NCBI GenBank assembly: GCA_018340805.1
Contig: JACMZG010001914.1
Span: 42,479,643-42,543,642 of the forward strand
Direction of reading: 5' to 3'
DNA: 64,000 nt
Source: Microvelia longipes
Lineage: Eukaryota; Arthropoda; Insecta; Hemiptera; Veliidae
Of this stretch, positions 1-11,271 are shown in pieces. The notes below the pieces were generated by a model that saw only the letters and a program-made list of their open reading frames with translations, searched no databases and was not told the DNA's origin. The translations under genes and the position numbers were made by a program. Position 1 is the stretch's first letter, and each line of letters starts with the position of its first letter.

Positions 1-180
1 CAGGTTATTTGTTAAGTTTTTAGTTACTACTCCCTCTGATGATAAAACTATTGCTACAACTTTCACTTTTGTCAATTTCCACATATTTTTTATTTCTATG
101 TTATTATTATTTTGTTTTGTTCTCAGTGTTGCCACTGGTTAAAGGAAGGTACGGACTAAGTCAAGCACTCTTTGTGCTTA

Positions 181-216
181 TAATAATAATAAATAATAAT
201 AATAATAATAATAATA

Positions 217-288
<72 letters not shown>

Positions 289-318
289 TTTATTATTTAT
301 TATTTATTTTTATTATTA

Positions 319-376
<58 letters not shown>
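181..376. repeat. (TAA)n/(TTA)n microsatellite
   Basis: About 195 bases of ATA/ATT triplets that switch from a TAA phase to a TTA phase near 220. A long frame over it encodes only runs of N, Y and L and is not a gene. Confidence 0.95.
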
Positions 377-479
377 TGAAATTCGGGACGAATGTAGTCA
401 TGTATAAGATTACATTTTTACAACAGCATTAGATTAAATTTTTATCTAATGGCATCTAATTGTTTTAAAAAATTGTTAA

Positions 480-760
480 AAATCGATAGATAACCGATTT
501 ATCTATCGATTATCTATAGACTATACAGTCTATATATATAGACTATACAGGTGTAATTCTACACCTGTATAGAATTTCAATTAATTTGAAATTCTTTACA
601 GGTGTATCCCTTTACGTGGTAAATAAGTAACGAACGAAAGAATAGAAAGTCTCTCCACAGTTTATGATATTTATTTACAATAAAGCAGAGCGCTTTCGAC
701 CTAACAAGAGTGTTAGGTCGAAGTGTTAGGTTAAGTGTTTTCACTATTATTTCCAGTATA
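480..760. repeat. Nested short palindromes and a hairpin-repeat fragment
   Basis: Short perfect hairpins follow each other (around 484-520, 525-555, 548-570 and 576-596). From about 645 a piece with the phrase CTCTCCACAG and AGCGCTTTCGACC resembles the ends of the hammerhead-bearing hairpins near 8.7-9.35 kb. It lacks the conserved CUGAUGA core. Confidence 0.5.
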
Positions 761-782
761 TCTACAGATTTGTTAGATCACT

Positions 783-1400
783 AATTGTAAGCCGCATCGA
801 AAGTTAAGCACTTGGATGGGTGACCGCTAGGAATAAAACGGATGTTTTTTACTGTCGTCGGAGGACGAGCAAAACGTCAGAGACGTTAACGGTCATCATC
901 AGTGCCGGTGAATACTAAGAAGTCTACCAGTGAGTCTAGTGGTATGAACTTATCATTAGATTCACTCGTAGACTACTGATCTAATAAGATTAGCGAATCA
1001 AAGTGAGTAGTGAGGATAAGATTAGCGAATCAAAGTGAGTAGTGAAGATAAGATTAGCGAATCAAAAGTGAGTAGTGAGGATAAGATTAGCGAATCAAAG
1101 TGAGTAGTGAAGATAAGATTAGCGAATCAAAATGAGTAGTGAGGATAAGATTAGCGAATCAAAGTGAGTAGTGAAGATAAGATTAGCGAATCAAAAGTGA
1201 GTAGTGAGGATAAGATTAGCGAATCAAAGTGAGTAGTGAAGATAAGATTAGCGAATCAAAGTGAGTAGTGAAGAAATTAGCGAATCAAAGTGAGTAGTGA
1301 GAATAAGATTATCGAATCGAATTCACCTAATGCGATGAGACTTAAGAGTAATGAGAATTAGCGTTGCGTCAAAAAAATTTCGAGTTGCCCCAAACCTGCT
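783..1400 (+). mobile_element. 5S rRNA-derived SINE with an internal minisatellite expansion
   Basis: The head (about 783-845) keeps 5S internal-promoter-like blocks: GTTAAGCA and then TTGGATGGGTGACCGCTAGG. The tail (1315-1400) has the family ending with TTCGAGTTGCCCC. Between them the body word ATTAGCGAATC has been amplified into about ten 31-33-base units. Related copies occur at 2905, 3165, 29400, 42778, 43075 and 56090. Confidence 0.65.
983..1315 (+). repeat. Minisatellite of 31-33-base units inside the SINE body
   Basis: About ten copies of a unit containing GATTAGCGAATCAAAGTGAG. Units ending TGAG and TGAA alternate through much of the array, so part of it was amplified as a roughly 64-base dimer. 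Confidence 0.9.
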
Positions 1401-2690
1401 ATTTTCCTAATCAAATAAAAGCTTTATTAATTAGTATATTATAGATGTTATGTGTGATTTAATTAACATGAAATCAAGCTCCATAGTTGTTCTTTACAGT
1501 TGGATGGTGTGCTTTATGTGCCAATATAAAATATTTTCTTTCCACAAAAATTACTTTTTAGCCAATATTTTATTTTCTATCTACAAACATTATTTGTAAG
1601 CCAATAAAAAGTAAATCTATTACTGATTTACCAATAAGAGGTTTCACTTTTAGCGAATTTCCATTGGAAAAATCGCTAATAGGATATTTGTTTACGAGGT
1701 GCACTGATAAGTACTTTGTAACCGTATCCAAGTAAGTTGTTAAAGCCCGAAAAATTGGACTACTTACTAGGATTTAGACAGGTGATTTTTTCTCTTTTTG
1801 CAATCTAAACCTAAAATTGTAATTTGTTGTATCTTAAGTTCGTAATTTATCAATTACCTAAGTTTTTTTGTACCTTAATATCTGATTTAAAAATGAGAAG
1901 ACACTATAATTTGTATTCCTTTTTACACGTTTACTAATAATTTCTTTTAATTGCAATACAATTATAGCACCTGTGGACCATTAAAAGAACCCAAACTGTA
2001 AAAAAAGCGATTTAAAAAAAAACCCTAGAAAAATACAAAATACTTAAACAGATTAAAAGCATTGACTTAATTTGCTCCTGCAAAGGATTCAGGGTATAAA
2101 ACTTCTATAAAAGCCAATGTGGAGGACTTTTTTTTTGAAACTGTGAAACCCAGGACTTGAATTTAAAAAAAGAGGGAACACACTAATATCATTAGAAACC
2201 TTAAAAAAGGTAAAAAGGGCGCCTTATCCTATAAACATTTAGACGATAAAAGGTTGAAAAAGGAGAAAAAAGTTTTTCCAGGTTACGAAAACCTGTTTGT
2301 AGGTTCTGGCGACAGTGTCACAATACAAGGTTTTATTTACCCCCTCTACTTCTCCTCTGTAGATTATTCAATTTTCTCATCAACAGAGGTTTACGAGATT
2401 TAATCTAGATTATAGTCTTAACTAATGTGAATAGGCTGTTGTGTTGAAGTGTTTAAAAATTGTTTGAAAAATACTTGTATGCGACTTTTTAAAGGGAAAA
2501 CACATCAATAGAAAATGTTTTAGAAGAGAAGGTTGGCAAGCCAGGCGAATCTTCATTGCGTACTTTCATACTCAACAACCAATTTGTTCCTCATGATTTT
2601 GATGTTAGATTTATAGTTTGATTCTTATATATATTTTTTTAGGGGGGTTCAGAAGGAATAACTTTATTTATAATAAACTGCGTAGGCTTC
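1401..2690. other. AT-rich stretch with no recognised gene
   Basis: No convincing coding frame, RNA gene or complete element was seen. It contains poly(A)/poly(T) tracts and scattered short repeats. Confidence 0.5.
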
Positions 2691-2699
2691 CGAGGTTGT

Positions 2700-2810
2700 T
2701 GTCATAAATTAGGTCTTCCGGTAGTGACCGCGTCAATGTAGATGAAGAATCCGACGTTTCGCTTCCACTGTGGGAGGAATCTTCAGGGATATAGGACTTC
2801 ATGGATAGAA
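2700..2810 (-). repeat. Dispersed repeat with GAAGCGAAACGTCG motif
   Basis: The minus strand carries CTGAAGA, a short hairpin and GGAAGCGAAACGTCG. Similar pieces lie at 46250-46440 and 57480-57570. The layout resembles a decayed hammerhead core (CUGANGA, stem II, GAAA), but the helix next to GAAA does not pair well. Confidence 0.5.
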
Positions 2811-2904
2811 ACACAATGCTTTACAAAATTGAACTCAGTTTAGTTATAGTGTAGTTATAGAAAGTTATGTTATAGAATGTTATGTTATCGAAAGTATAAC
2901 TTAG

Positions 2905-3090
2905 GATTTTGTTGGATCATAAAAGTTAAGCAGCATCAAGGGAGGTCATTGCCTGAGGTCATTGAGTGATCGCTTCTTATAAAACTAATGCATTTACTCT
3001 CTGAAGTCAAGCGAGTCCGAAATTGGGAGGATTAGCGTAGCGAATCCGATGTAATGAGGAAAAGTTCCGAGTTACCCCGTACCTGATAGT
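2905..3090 (+). mobile_element. 5S rRNA-derived SINE copy
   Basis: It begins with GTTGGATCATAAAAGTTAAGCAG, which corresponds to the 5S A-box region, continues through a degraded C-box, then the family body (AGCGAGTCCGAAATTGGGAG) and the tail TTCCGAGTTACCCCGTACCTG. It is ORF-less. Confidence 0.65.
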
Positions 3091-3164
3091 TTTTCATATA
3101 ATACACAAGTATTCAATCTTTCATTTTAAATTGGCTCGTATATCTACGCTTTTTGTCGGATCAC

Positions 3165-3265
3165 TTGTATTAAGGACCATCGAGCGTGGTCAGTAGGCAG
3201 GTGGGATCTTTTTGGTCTGAGCATAAGCTGAAATGGTCGAATCTTCATGTCGCAAGTTATGATCG
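3165..3265 (+). mobile_element. 5S-like SINE head fragment
   Basis: The stretch CATCGAGCGTGGTCAGTAGG followed by CAGGTGGGA matches the head of the family (compare the reverse complement near 43270). The rest is diverged. Confidence 0.45.
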
Positions 3266-3269
3266 CTAT

Positions 3270-4199
3270 TTTGTTTACCTTGGTATCTTTAAAGCAGTTA
3301 GTTAAATCATAACTAAACCATGTGTTATAATTTTTATTTTTGATTCAATGAAACTTGTAATGCTTTTTCGATGCACAGCATTAAATTTGATCTGAAGTTA
3401 AAAAATCATGACCATTAAACTTTTCAATCTTACAGCATGACTCCTAGTGGCATAAAACATTTATCATTTAGTTACAAAAATTGAAAACCCCCTCTCATGT
3501 TAAATGGATGGCTCACTAGGAGGATGGCTCGGGAGGAAGGAGGATGCCGTATGAGAGGATTTCGGAGGATTTCCCACCTCCCAGGGGACCGGTTGATTTG
3601 TGACCTCATGCCTTAGAGGAGTCAAATTTTCCCACTGTCACTTCGATATCATATTTATGGAGTAAAATATTTTCCGAAAGGGAAACGAGACAAAAAAAAT
3701 GCCTTTTCTATTTTTCAATCATTGGACTCCGACTTTAACAAAGGGTGTGATATTTTCACTGTGATAAGGGTCTGTATCGAAGAGATAAATCATGATATTG
3801 TTTTATAAATCTTTCCAATCCGGTTCGGTTCGCTGGAAAATTTTCGATTGATTTAATCATTACAAGCTGAGGGTCGTTATCAAAAATTTATTTTCGGTTA
3901 TAAGATGGGTAACTGATAAAATTGTCAGCTCGAAACGATTAAAAATATTGCTTCACCCATATTATGCTTTCCCGTCTTCTTTGCAGAGAGTTAAGGAGAA
4001 GTAAAGGATGTTTAGGTATTGTCCGGAGCTGGATACAATAATGGCCACTATATTAATTTTCTTTATGTTCCAATTTTTCTTGATTCCCTTTGCTAGTCCT
4101 TTGTATTTATCCTGTTTTGTTTTTATTGTCTGCTTATTGGTTATTATTATTTGATGTTCTCACCTCTCATTGTGTTTAAGGGTGACAGCGGGTCAATTA
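3270..4199. other. Intergenic, nothing recognised
   Basis: There is no supported gene. A short piece at 3580-3622 is an inverted match to 8509-8556 (the CTCATGCCTTAGAGGAGTC word), near the downstream edge of unit A. Confidence 0.45.
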
Positions 4200-5540
4200 T
4201 TTTGACCAAAGTGCCACATTTCACTTTTTTCGTCCTACAGCCGTATTTTTTTTTTATTTCAATCTTCTATTTTTATTAGTCCTGATTTCATTTTGAGTAT
4301 GTGTTTTAACAAATCTTAAACCTTATGACTTTTTTGTAGGATTATTGTTTTTTTAATTTTAATGTATGCCTCTTCAGGCAGGTCTAGAGTCTTTAAACTT
4401 GTTTACGGGATGTAACTTTTGATACTATGGTAATATTCTTCATGTTCCAAATATTTTGTATTTCTATGGCCAGTTCTTTGAGCTTATCTTGTTTTGTTTC
4501 TTTTGTGTGTATAATATTTAATGAGTGTTTGGGACGAAAATTGTCATCATTATGTTTAGGTTTTCGTCCTCACACAGACGTATAATCTAAGAAGTAGAGA
4601 GATCCGTTTATGTAAAAAGAGACGCAGGAATTATGTTTTAATATTTTTATAACTAAATAGTAAAAAATAATTGCACTGGTAATAAAGGAAGAAAATAACG
4701 TGGTATAAATTAAAAACTTAACAACATAAAACGGATATGAAGTATAAAAACAAATAATCAATAATTGAAGACTAATTGATTAAAAGTTTTGATTAATAAA
4801 GCGCTGTTGAGTGAAATGGAACAAAGGGGTGTATATTTTTCATTTAGTAATTTATTTATCTAGTGAGGAAAATCGTGTGTGAGATAGGATGGGAAAGTGT
4901 TTACTTTATGCCGACAATAGGTGGAAAACAGCGTAAAGAGGAGGAAAAATACAAACGAGCGAAGAAGGGAAAGTGTGGTGAATATTAAAAAATCTCTCTT
5001 TTAGAAAAAAAGAGCTTTAGAATGTTAAGAGTCGATTTACAGTGAGCTATAGACTCGGATTGATCTCTCTCTACCTTGTCTTCAGTGTTTGTTTAAATAT
5101 TGAGTGTAAGTGTGTGTGTGTGTGTGTAGGAAGTCTGCTCGTGAAACAGACTGATATAAAATTTTATCTGAATAAACTAACGAAAGAAGTAGCGAATATA
5201 ATAAAGCCAATGAATGTATAAATTGAACAGGAAAAAATTTCCTTTCTTAACAATATTGTTTGAAGTTAAATTTTTTATTTTTTATTTACGTAATTAATTG
5301 TTTTATTGGAAGTAGAGCTTTCATATCATCTCCAATCTAATCGTTAAATTAGAATTATAGATTTTGTTTGTTCTTTATAAATGTTAAATTAGATTTAGAG
5401 CTTTTGTTTCTTTTATCTAAATGTTAAATTAGGAATAGAGCTTTCATATAATCTTTTATCTAACTGTTAAAATGAGAAATTGAGTTTCCATGTCTCCAAT
5501 CTGAATGTTAAAGGAGACAGGTTGATGGTCTTCACGCCTG

Positions 5541-5780
5541 TAGGTGGATCATACATATTGGGGTGGATCACACATATTGGGTGGATCACACTATTAGGTG
5601 GATCATACATATTGGGTGGATCACACTTATTAGGTGGATCATACATAGGTGGATTACACATACTGGGTGGATCACACTATTAGGTGGGTCACACATATTG
5701 GGTGGATCCCACATAATGGGTTAATCACACGTAATGTGTTGATCACTCTTGATGGGTGGATCACTTTTAATGCATTATAA
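5541..5780 (+). repeat. 19-20-base minisatellite (GGTGGATCACACATATTG)
   Basis: About twelve units of a GGTGGATCAYACATATTG word, with variants. In unit B only about two units remain at 16995-17030, so array length changed after the duplication. Open frames on both strands here are repeat artefacts. Confidence 0.9.
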
Positions 5781-6074
5781 AACAAATATTAATTTGCTTC
5801 TAGCACCAGAAAAATTCGCCAGCTTTCATGAGACAGTAACAATTTAAATTGGTGGGGGGGGGATCAAAAATTTCTCATTCTGATTACTTATTGATTGCAA
5901 AATACTCTAAAAGGAAGATGGTGATTTATTAAATAAATATTATTAATAAAAATTTCGGTACTGAAGTTTATATTTAAAATTATACTGTTACATTATCTTG
6001 TCTTTTATCTATAAGACTAGTATGAAGATATAAACCCAGTAGACATGATAGTTGTTGGTTCTGGTATGCTGGTA

Positions 6075-7022
6075 CTAGCTGCTGGGTCTCACCCTGCATA
6101 ATTTGTTAACCGTGCTGCAGTAACCGCTGCAGCATTCCTTAGTTTGTCCACCTTGGGTACACTATAAATGAAATAATTATTTAAAAACACTTGGTTGAAA
6201 AATTTAATATTTATTTTTTACGCTTTCGTCTCGTAGCGCTTGTACTCATCCAGAACTTACTCTGCTGATTTAACCTCACTATTTCTGAATAGCGACCGTC
6301 CAGTAAGCGCTCAATGCCAAAAAGGAGTCTCACTTTGACTGGTCCACCTGCGGCATCAATTTAATATACAGTACTCTATTCTTACCACTCCATGTTATAA
6401 TTTGTGCCAGTCTAACGCCACCCAACAGACTACGGAAGATCAGACTAGTCTCAGATTTAATTTATACTCCACATTTGCGTATTAGAACCCTAGTAAACTA
6501 ATAAAACCTTAATTTAGATGGCCAGTCCAAAATTTAAGATCTCATGAACACACTGAACAGAAGATCCTAAGGTCCTCTACCAAACAACCAATTTAAGGAG
6601 GATAAGGTCATCCCTAGGCTGGACATGAACCCTTGACTTCTAGGTTAAAAGGCGAATCCCTCCCCCACTCACTCCTCCTTCCATACGGTCAATCCCATAA
6701 GGTAAATTCGCTGAAACGGATTTATTATACACCGCAGGAGCAAATCGCTCTTTGCTATAATTATATTCCTCAGCTAAGCTGAGGGAATAAAAAGTCTCAG
6801 TGACTTCAGCTTCGTCTTTAATAGCATCATTAAATACTTGGGAAACATAGCACATTTTATCTTTTAACGGTAACAATTTTACCTTTAGCAACAATATGAA
6901 CCATTACGTACCTTTCTTCCGTTCTGTTTGCATGGTGGTTCACTTTGAGCTTCTGAGCTCTGAATGTTGGTCACCGCTAAAACAAGTAAAGCAGAAATAA
7001 CGAAAAACTTGAGAGAGAACAT
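6075..7022 (-). CDS. Secreted inhibitor-cystine-knot (ICK) miniprotein, paralog A, two exons
   Basis: Exon 1 runs from the ATG at 7022 down to 6912 (37 codons); exon 2 is 6161-6075 (28 codons plus TAG). The 750-base intron has a donor AAG|GTACGT and an acceptor TTTATAG|TGT, phase 0. Residues 1-26 form a signal peptide: a short basic start, a long hydrophobic core and a small-residue SSEAQ cleavage region. The mature 39 residues carry six cysteines as C-X6-C-X8-CC-X3-C-X6-C, the framework of knottins such as antimicrobial peptides, protease inhibitors and animal toxins; the intron falls just before the second cysteine. Known from the family: such peptides are secreted and disulfide-locked. Which target it binds is not visible here. 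A TATA box lies about 50 bases upstream. The second copy at 25643-26603 keeps the same frame, splice sites and cysteines, strong evidence that both are real. The gene is too short per exon to appear as a long open frame. Confidence 0.85.
6610..6680 (-). mobile_element. tRNA-like SINE head in the intron of ICK gene A
   Basis: The minus strand reads ATTCGCC, an anticodon-arm-like segment, then CAAGGGTTCATGTCC, a recognisable polymerase III B box. The A box is degraded. The equivalent in unit B (about 26176-26245) is better preserved, so insertion predates the duplication. Confidence 0.45.
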
Positions 7023-7068
7023 TATTGCAAGTTCAGTGAAACTGTACCGTACTTATGCTTGAGTCTAG

Positions 7069-7076
7069 CTTATATA
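7069..7076 (-). promoter_or_regulatory. TATA box of ICK gene A
   Basis: The minus strand reads TATATAAG, 47 bases before the ATG. This leaves room for a transcription start around 7040-7045 and a leader of roughly 20 bases. The motif and its spacing are conserved in paralog B. Confidence 0.65.
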
Positions 7077-8723
7077 CTACTTTCTGCTTAAGTCTGTAGC
7101 TATTTAAAGTAATATAGCTATTAAAACTTTGATAAGAAACAATAAAATAACTGCACAATTTTTACAAATAATTATTCAAATTATTACGATTATTTTATCT
7201 TATCATTTTGTTAATTTATTTTTATAAGTTGTTGGATGACTTGGAATTTTTCGTAATCGTGTGCAACTTTTAAAGCGAATTTGCGACTATACAATTTGTA
7301 AAAAGTTACTCTTTAGCATCTGAAGTGAATTAGTTTGCATTTTCTAAACTAAGTTTGATCACAGACGTATAAAAGTATTCTAGCTCATAGTAGGGGGTAA
7401 AATTTGAATATCATATCTCTAAAAGTACTAAGTTAAAAATAGGGTGTCATTAATGAAACACCTGAGTTCTCTTATCATATGTATTGTCAAAATTAGCTTT
7501 AACTTTGTGGTCATCATCAGTGCTTGCGGATCAGGTATGAAGGGTGTTATTCGCCCACCCTCACTTCCTTTCATGATGATTGTAATTTTGAAAACTTGCT
7601 CTGCCAATATATATATATCACATGTGGTGTAACTTAGCTGTTTTATTAGTACTTAACACTTGGGCTTTTTCCTCCCTATAGGCTTTTGGCTTTATGCTAT
7701 AGTGTAAATTTTTCGAGCAACCAATCCTTTGTTGGCCTATTGTTGTTTAAGTAATTAAAACTCCTTAGTTTTTTCCATGTCATTATTAAAAGACACCTAT
7801 TGTCATTGGTAGAACAAATAAAAATTCTTCACAACTTAACGTTAAACTTCGAAAGATATTGTTCTCTAAAAACTGTAACGACTTTATAATGGAGAAAGTA
7901 AAATTTATGGTTAAATGTTAAGTACTCTTTGAACTTTTCAGTAATGATGTGTCATTCCGTCCACCTAGTTGTCATATTTGTAGAGTTAGGTTGTAAAATC
8001 TAAAAGTCATCGAGGGAATTCGCTGGGAATACGTCAACGTTACGAGTCTAATTAAATATATTCCATTTTTATCACCATGACTGTAAACGTATTAATTACT
8101 TGTTAAGAAATAATTACTTAAATGATAATTATGCTTACTATAGGAGAAGTTTTTGAAAATTACTTAGTTAATTACTACGTAATATGAATACTGTAGATTA
8201 TAGCATAATTATGATTCCTGTGTAATTAGAAGCTCTTCATTCATGCCGTGTAACTAGTGACATCAGACTAATATTTTGTTGTGAATTATGAAATTCAATA
8301 CTGTAATTTTAAGCGCGTGGAGGCCGAAAGGTTATGTTAGTTGTAGCGTCCTTTACAAGAGGCAACAAACTACCTTAGTTGTCTTTAGGAATTCAGTTAA
8401 GCCATACCGCTGGGTTACCGGGTTAGTAATTTGGTTTGTTATAATCGTAGGGTGTAGGGGGTTGTTACTATGCAAAAAAAGTCGTGTGCAGGTCAATTCT
8501 TCCTTACCTTTTGACTCCTCTAAGGCATGAGGTCACAATTCTACCGGTCCCCTTAGACAGGCCATCATTAGGACCAGATCATTTATTTTGACCAAAGTGC
8601 CACTTTTCACCTTTTTCGTCCTACAGTCTTCTCATTCTATTTTTCTTTGTCCTGATTTCTTTCTGGGTTTGTGTTTTACATCTCAAACTATATTAGGATA
8701 ACTATAATAATCCTTATAGAACG

Positions 8724-8832
8724 AATGAATAAAAAGTTTCTCCACAGTTAAAGATTTTATTAAAGTAAAGCAAAGCGCTCTGCTTTACTTTTAATAAAAT
8801 CTTTAACTGTGGAGAAACTTTTTATTCTTTCT
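8724..8832. repeat. Near-perfect palindrome
   Basis: Arms of about 50 bases centred near 8775 (GAATGAATAAAAAGTTTCTC against its complement) form one long hairpin with essentially no loop. The AGCGCTCTGC centre and the GTGGAGAAAC ends relate it to the neighbouring hammerhead-bearing hairpin and to 645-720. Confidence 0.85.
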
Positions 8833-8929
8833 TTCTATTACGATGGACTCCATTTATGCTCATTCTCAAACATAATAATCCTTAAAGCTGAATAAAACAC
8901 CAAAGTCTCTCCACAAATCGTTTATTACT

Positions 8930-8975
8930 ATAAACAGAGCCGGCTTTCGATCTCTCGATCATCATCAGTGCCTAA
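8930..8975 (-). ncRNA. Hammerhead ribozyme motif, mirror copy
   Basis: The reverse complement of the 9251-9296 motif in the left arm, with the core at 8968-8962 and the same stems. Confidence 0.68.
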
Positions 8976-9250
8976 CCCAACAAACAAAGAAAAATAAGAA
9001 AATCAACTAATAAACTACTAAAAACTAACCTAATAAATAAGCAATTAAATAGATATCTAAAATCGTAAAATTAAATAAAATCTAAAAATTTAACAAGGCA
9101 AGTATTTTAACTTTTTAACTTGCCTTGTTAAAAAAAAATTTTAGATTTTATTTAATTTTACGATTTTAGATATCTATTTAATTGCTTATTTATTAGGTTA
9201 GTTTTTAGTAGTTTATTAGTTGATTTTCTTATTTTTCTTTGTTTGTTGGG

Positions 9251-9296
9251 TTAGGCACTGATGATGATCGAGAGATCGAAAGCCGGCTCTGTTTAT
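9251..9296 (+). ncRNA. Hammerhead ribozyme motif, type I
   Basis: CUGAUGA is at 9258-9264. Stem II is GAUC/GAUC (9266-9269 with 9274-9277) and GAAA is at 9278-9281. Stem III is AGC-CG-GCU, giving the conserved A15.1-U16.1 closure, and the expected cleavage C is at 9289. Stem I pairs UUAGGCA (9251-9257) with UGUUUAU (9290-9296) using two G-U pairs. All core nucleotides are present; cleavage activity is inferred, not shown. Confidence 0.7.
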
Positions 9297-9727
9297 AGTA
9301 ATAAACGATTTGTGGAGAGACTTTGGTGTTTTATTCAGCTTTATATACTAACTCCACTGCTCAGTTTTATTGTTATAATAATCCTTGTTTGTAGGATTAT
9401 TGTTTTATGAATTTTAATTTATGTCTCTTGAGGCAGGTCTAGAGTCTTTAAACTTGTAGAGACTTTTTTCAGAATGGTTCCGGTACGGGATGTAACTTCT
9501 GATACTATGGTAATATTCTTCATGTTCCAAATATTTTGTATTTCTATGGTCAGTTCTTTGAGCTTATCTTGTTTTGGTTTCTTTTGTGTGCATAATATTA
9601 TGAGTGTTTGGAACGAAAATTGTCATTATTATGTTTAGGTTTTAGTCCTCACTCAGAGAGTGGTTAATTAATGACCGGACACCCTGTGCCTTGTCTCTAT
9701 AATATTTCTCTTCTTATTTATCTTGTC

Positions 9728-9835
9728 AGAAAACGGCGGATAATACTGCATGTGTCTAGAACTATTTTCTCTGTAGAGTTGTATTAGCAAGATTTAGATG
9801 CTTCAATGAGTCGTGAGTTGGCAGTGCCAGTGTTA
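9728..9835 (+). repeat. Direct repeat, left copy, flanking the composite block
   Basis: It shares long words with 15345-15455, such as CAAGATTTAGATGCTT and GTTGGCAGTGCCA. It may be a terminal repeat of an older element. Confidence 0.7.
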
Positions 9836-9944
9836 TTAATTACTTACTAATTAGTGTTAATTTACTGGACAAAGAAAACTTAAGATAGAACAAACAGATT
9901 GCTAAATAGAATTGTAACAATAACTAAAGACTAAAAATTAAACA

Positions 9945-10250
9945 TCAGAATAATGTTTTGTAAAATACAAAGATTTCTATTTTTAATTTAAATAATAATA
10001 TAATAATAAACAGTTCACTAATCTTATTAACAGGTTTGTTAGTTAATAAATGTTGACATTGTTTAATAAAGTCGTTCTTGTCGTGTAATTGTTTAAGTTG
10101 ATTCGGTACTGAGTTATAGAGCTTTATTGAAGCATATTGCTGGCTATTTTCGTACTTACTTGTCCTATGTTGTTTGATGGTCAAGTCATGTTTAGATCTT
10201 TTATTGTAGTCATGTACGTCTTTGTGAGTCTCTAAATCATTCAAGTTCAA
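9945..10250 (-). pseudogene. Non-LTR retrotransposon ORF2 C-terminal fragment
   Basis: The minus-strand frame contains the phrase YASIKLYNSVPNQLK followed by a short Lys-rich helix and a phenylalanine-lysine-leucine ending. This pattern is usual at the C-terminus of CR1/Jockey-group reverse transcriptases (I-K-L-Y-N-S-L-P, then F-K...L). The catalytic domain is absent. The start of the open frame, in low-complexity NLNLN text, is fortuitous. Confidence 0.5.
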
Positions 10251-11271
10251 ATTCAAATTCAAATTCAAAACATCTTTTATTGCCAAAATTACAATAACAA
10301 TAACAGAAAAATAAAAAATAATCACATATTTAAAAAGAAAAGACAAAAAAAATACATTTAAAATATATATATATATATTTATAAAAAAAAAAACTATTTT
10401 GACTTAAATCACTTTAAATTATCAAGAACATAAATTTTTGACAATCCCACAAGCCAGTAGCTGAGTGTGGGGGTTGGTAGTTATTAAGTTAGTAGGAGGG
10501 GGTTAGCTAGGAGTAAATATGGTTTCATTATATCTATTTTAAAGTAATAATAATCATGGCATACAAGATTATATGTTGTTATAAATAATAATGAGAAAAA
10601 TAAGTTTACAAAGAAAAAGAAAAATAACAAAAAGAAAAAAAAATTAAATTAAAATTAAAGATGTAAATACAAATTATTGATACTTATGTTTACAAAAAAG
10701 AATTTAAAATTAATTAAAATGAACTACAATATATCAAAATATTTTTCTTTAGGAACATTAGTACTTGTTTATAAAGAAAGGAAAAATGTAATTACTTAAA
10801 AGAACATTACAAAAGTAAATAAATAAAAAAAATAAAAAAATGTTAACTATTTAACTGGGAGCACAATAAAAAAAAAATATATATTAAAAGGAGTTGAGAT
10901 ATAGTCTAATCAGGTTACATAATTTAAGATTATTATTATTATTTATTTATTTTTATTTTTTTTTTTTTTTGGTCTGAGATCAGGATTAGGCATAAGGGAC
11001 CCACCTAGGAGTTTCAGTTCCCTAGAATTTTCCCTATGCGTATGTCACAGCCGTGATGTACTTACCAATAGTGATTGTTAACAGTACTATGTTAGTTTTG
11101 AAATAAGAAAGAATTTGTTTTTTCTCAACAAAGTTTTATCCTATTTTGAGTAACTAGTAGGAATTAGATTTTTAAAAATATATTAAATTAAAAGAAATAA
11201 AATTTAAATTATACAGATGTACAGAATTATAGCAGTTATTTTGTATATATTTAGAATATAAAATCAAAACT

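Larger units (their letters stand above)
4200..8570. repeat. Tandem segmental duplication, unit A
   Basis: This block is the less-disturbed copy of a duplicated segment. Its opening (4200-4560) matches 8583-8690 plus 9385-9655. The part from 4570 matches 15650-17140, and 5997-8480 matches 25580-29170. It contains ICK gene A, a minisatellite, and empty sites for the insertions found in unit B. Divergence is by substitutions and small indels, so the duplication is old but clearly alignable. Confidence 0.8.
8887..9341. mobile_element. Tail-to-tail inverted hairpin element with two hammerhead motifs
   Basis: Two arms of roughly 220 bases are almost perfect reverse complements around a short A/T spacer near 9110. 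Each arm, read outward, has a CUGAUGA core, a 4-bp stem II, GAAA, a short stem III and a pairing stem I. There is no coding content. It resembles small non-autonomous retroelements with hammerheads (retrozyme or Penelope-associated). It interrupts unit B relative to unit A. Confidence 0.75.

Noticed and set aside
39..407. 122-codon open frame at the window start
   Set aside because: Most of it is translation of a TAA/TTA microsatellite into runs of N, Y and L.
885..925. Hammerhead at 885-925 (minus CUGAUGA followed by a GUUAAC hairpin)
   Set aside because: The hairpin is not followed by GAAA, so the core is incomplete.
5467..5683. Repetitive frames of the YDPPN and GGSYILG type on opposite strands
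   Set aside because: Translations of the GGTGGATCA minisatellite, and the array is nearly lost in the duplicate.
6640..6894. 84-codon minus-strand open frame between the ICK exons
   Set aside because: It lies in the intron, runs into a tRNA-like SINE and is not kept open in paralog B.
8740..8800. Third hammerhead motif around AGCGCTCTGC
   Set aside because: Flanks resemble the hammerhead hairpins, but CUGAUGA and stem II are absent.
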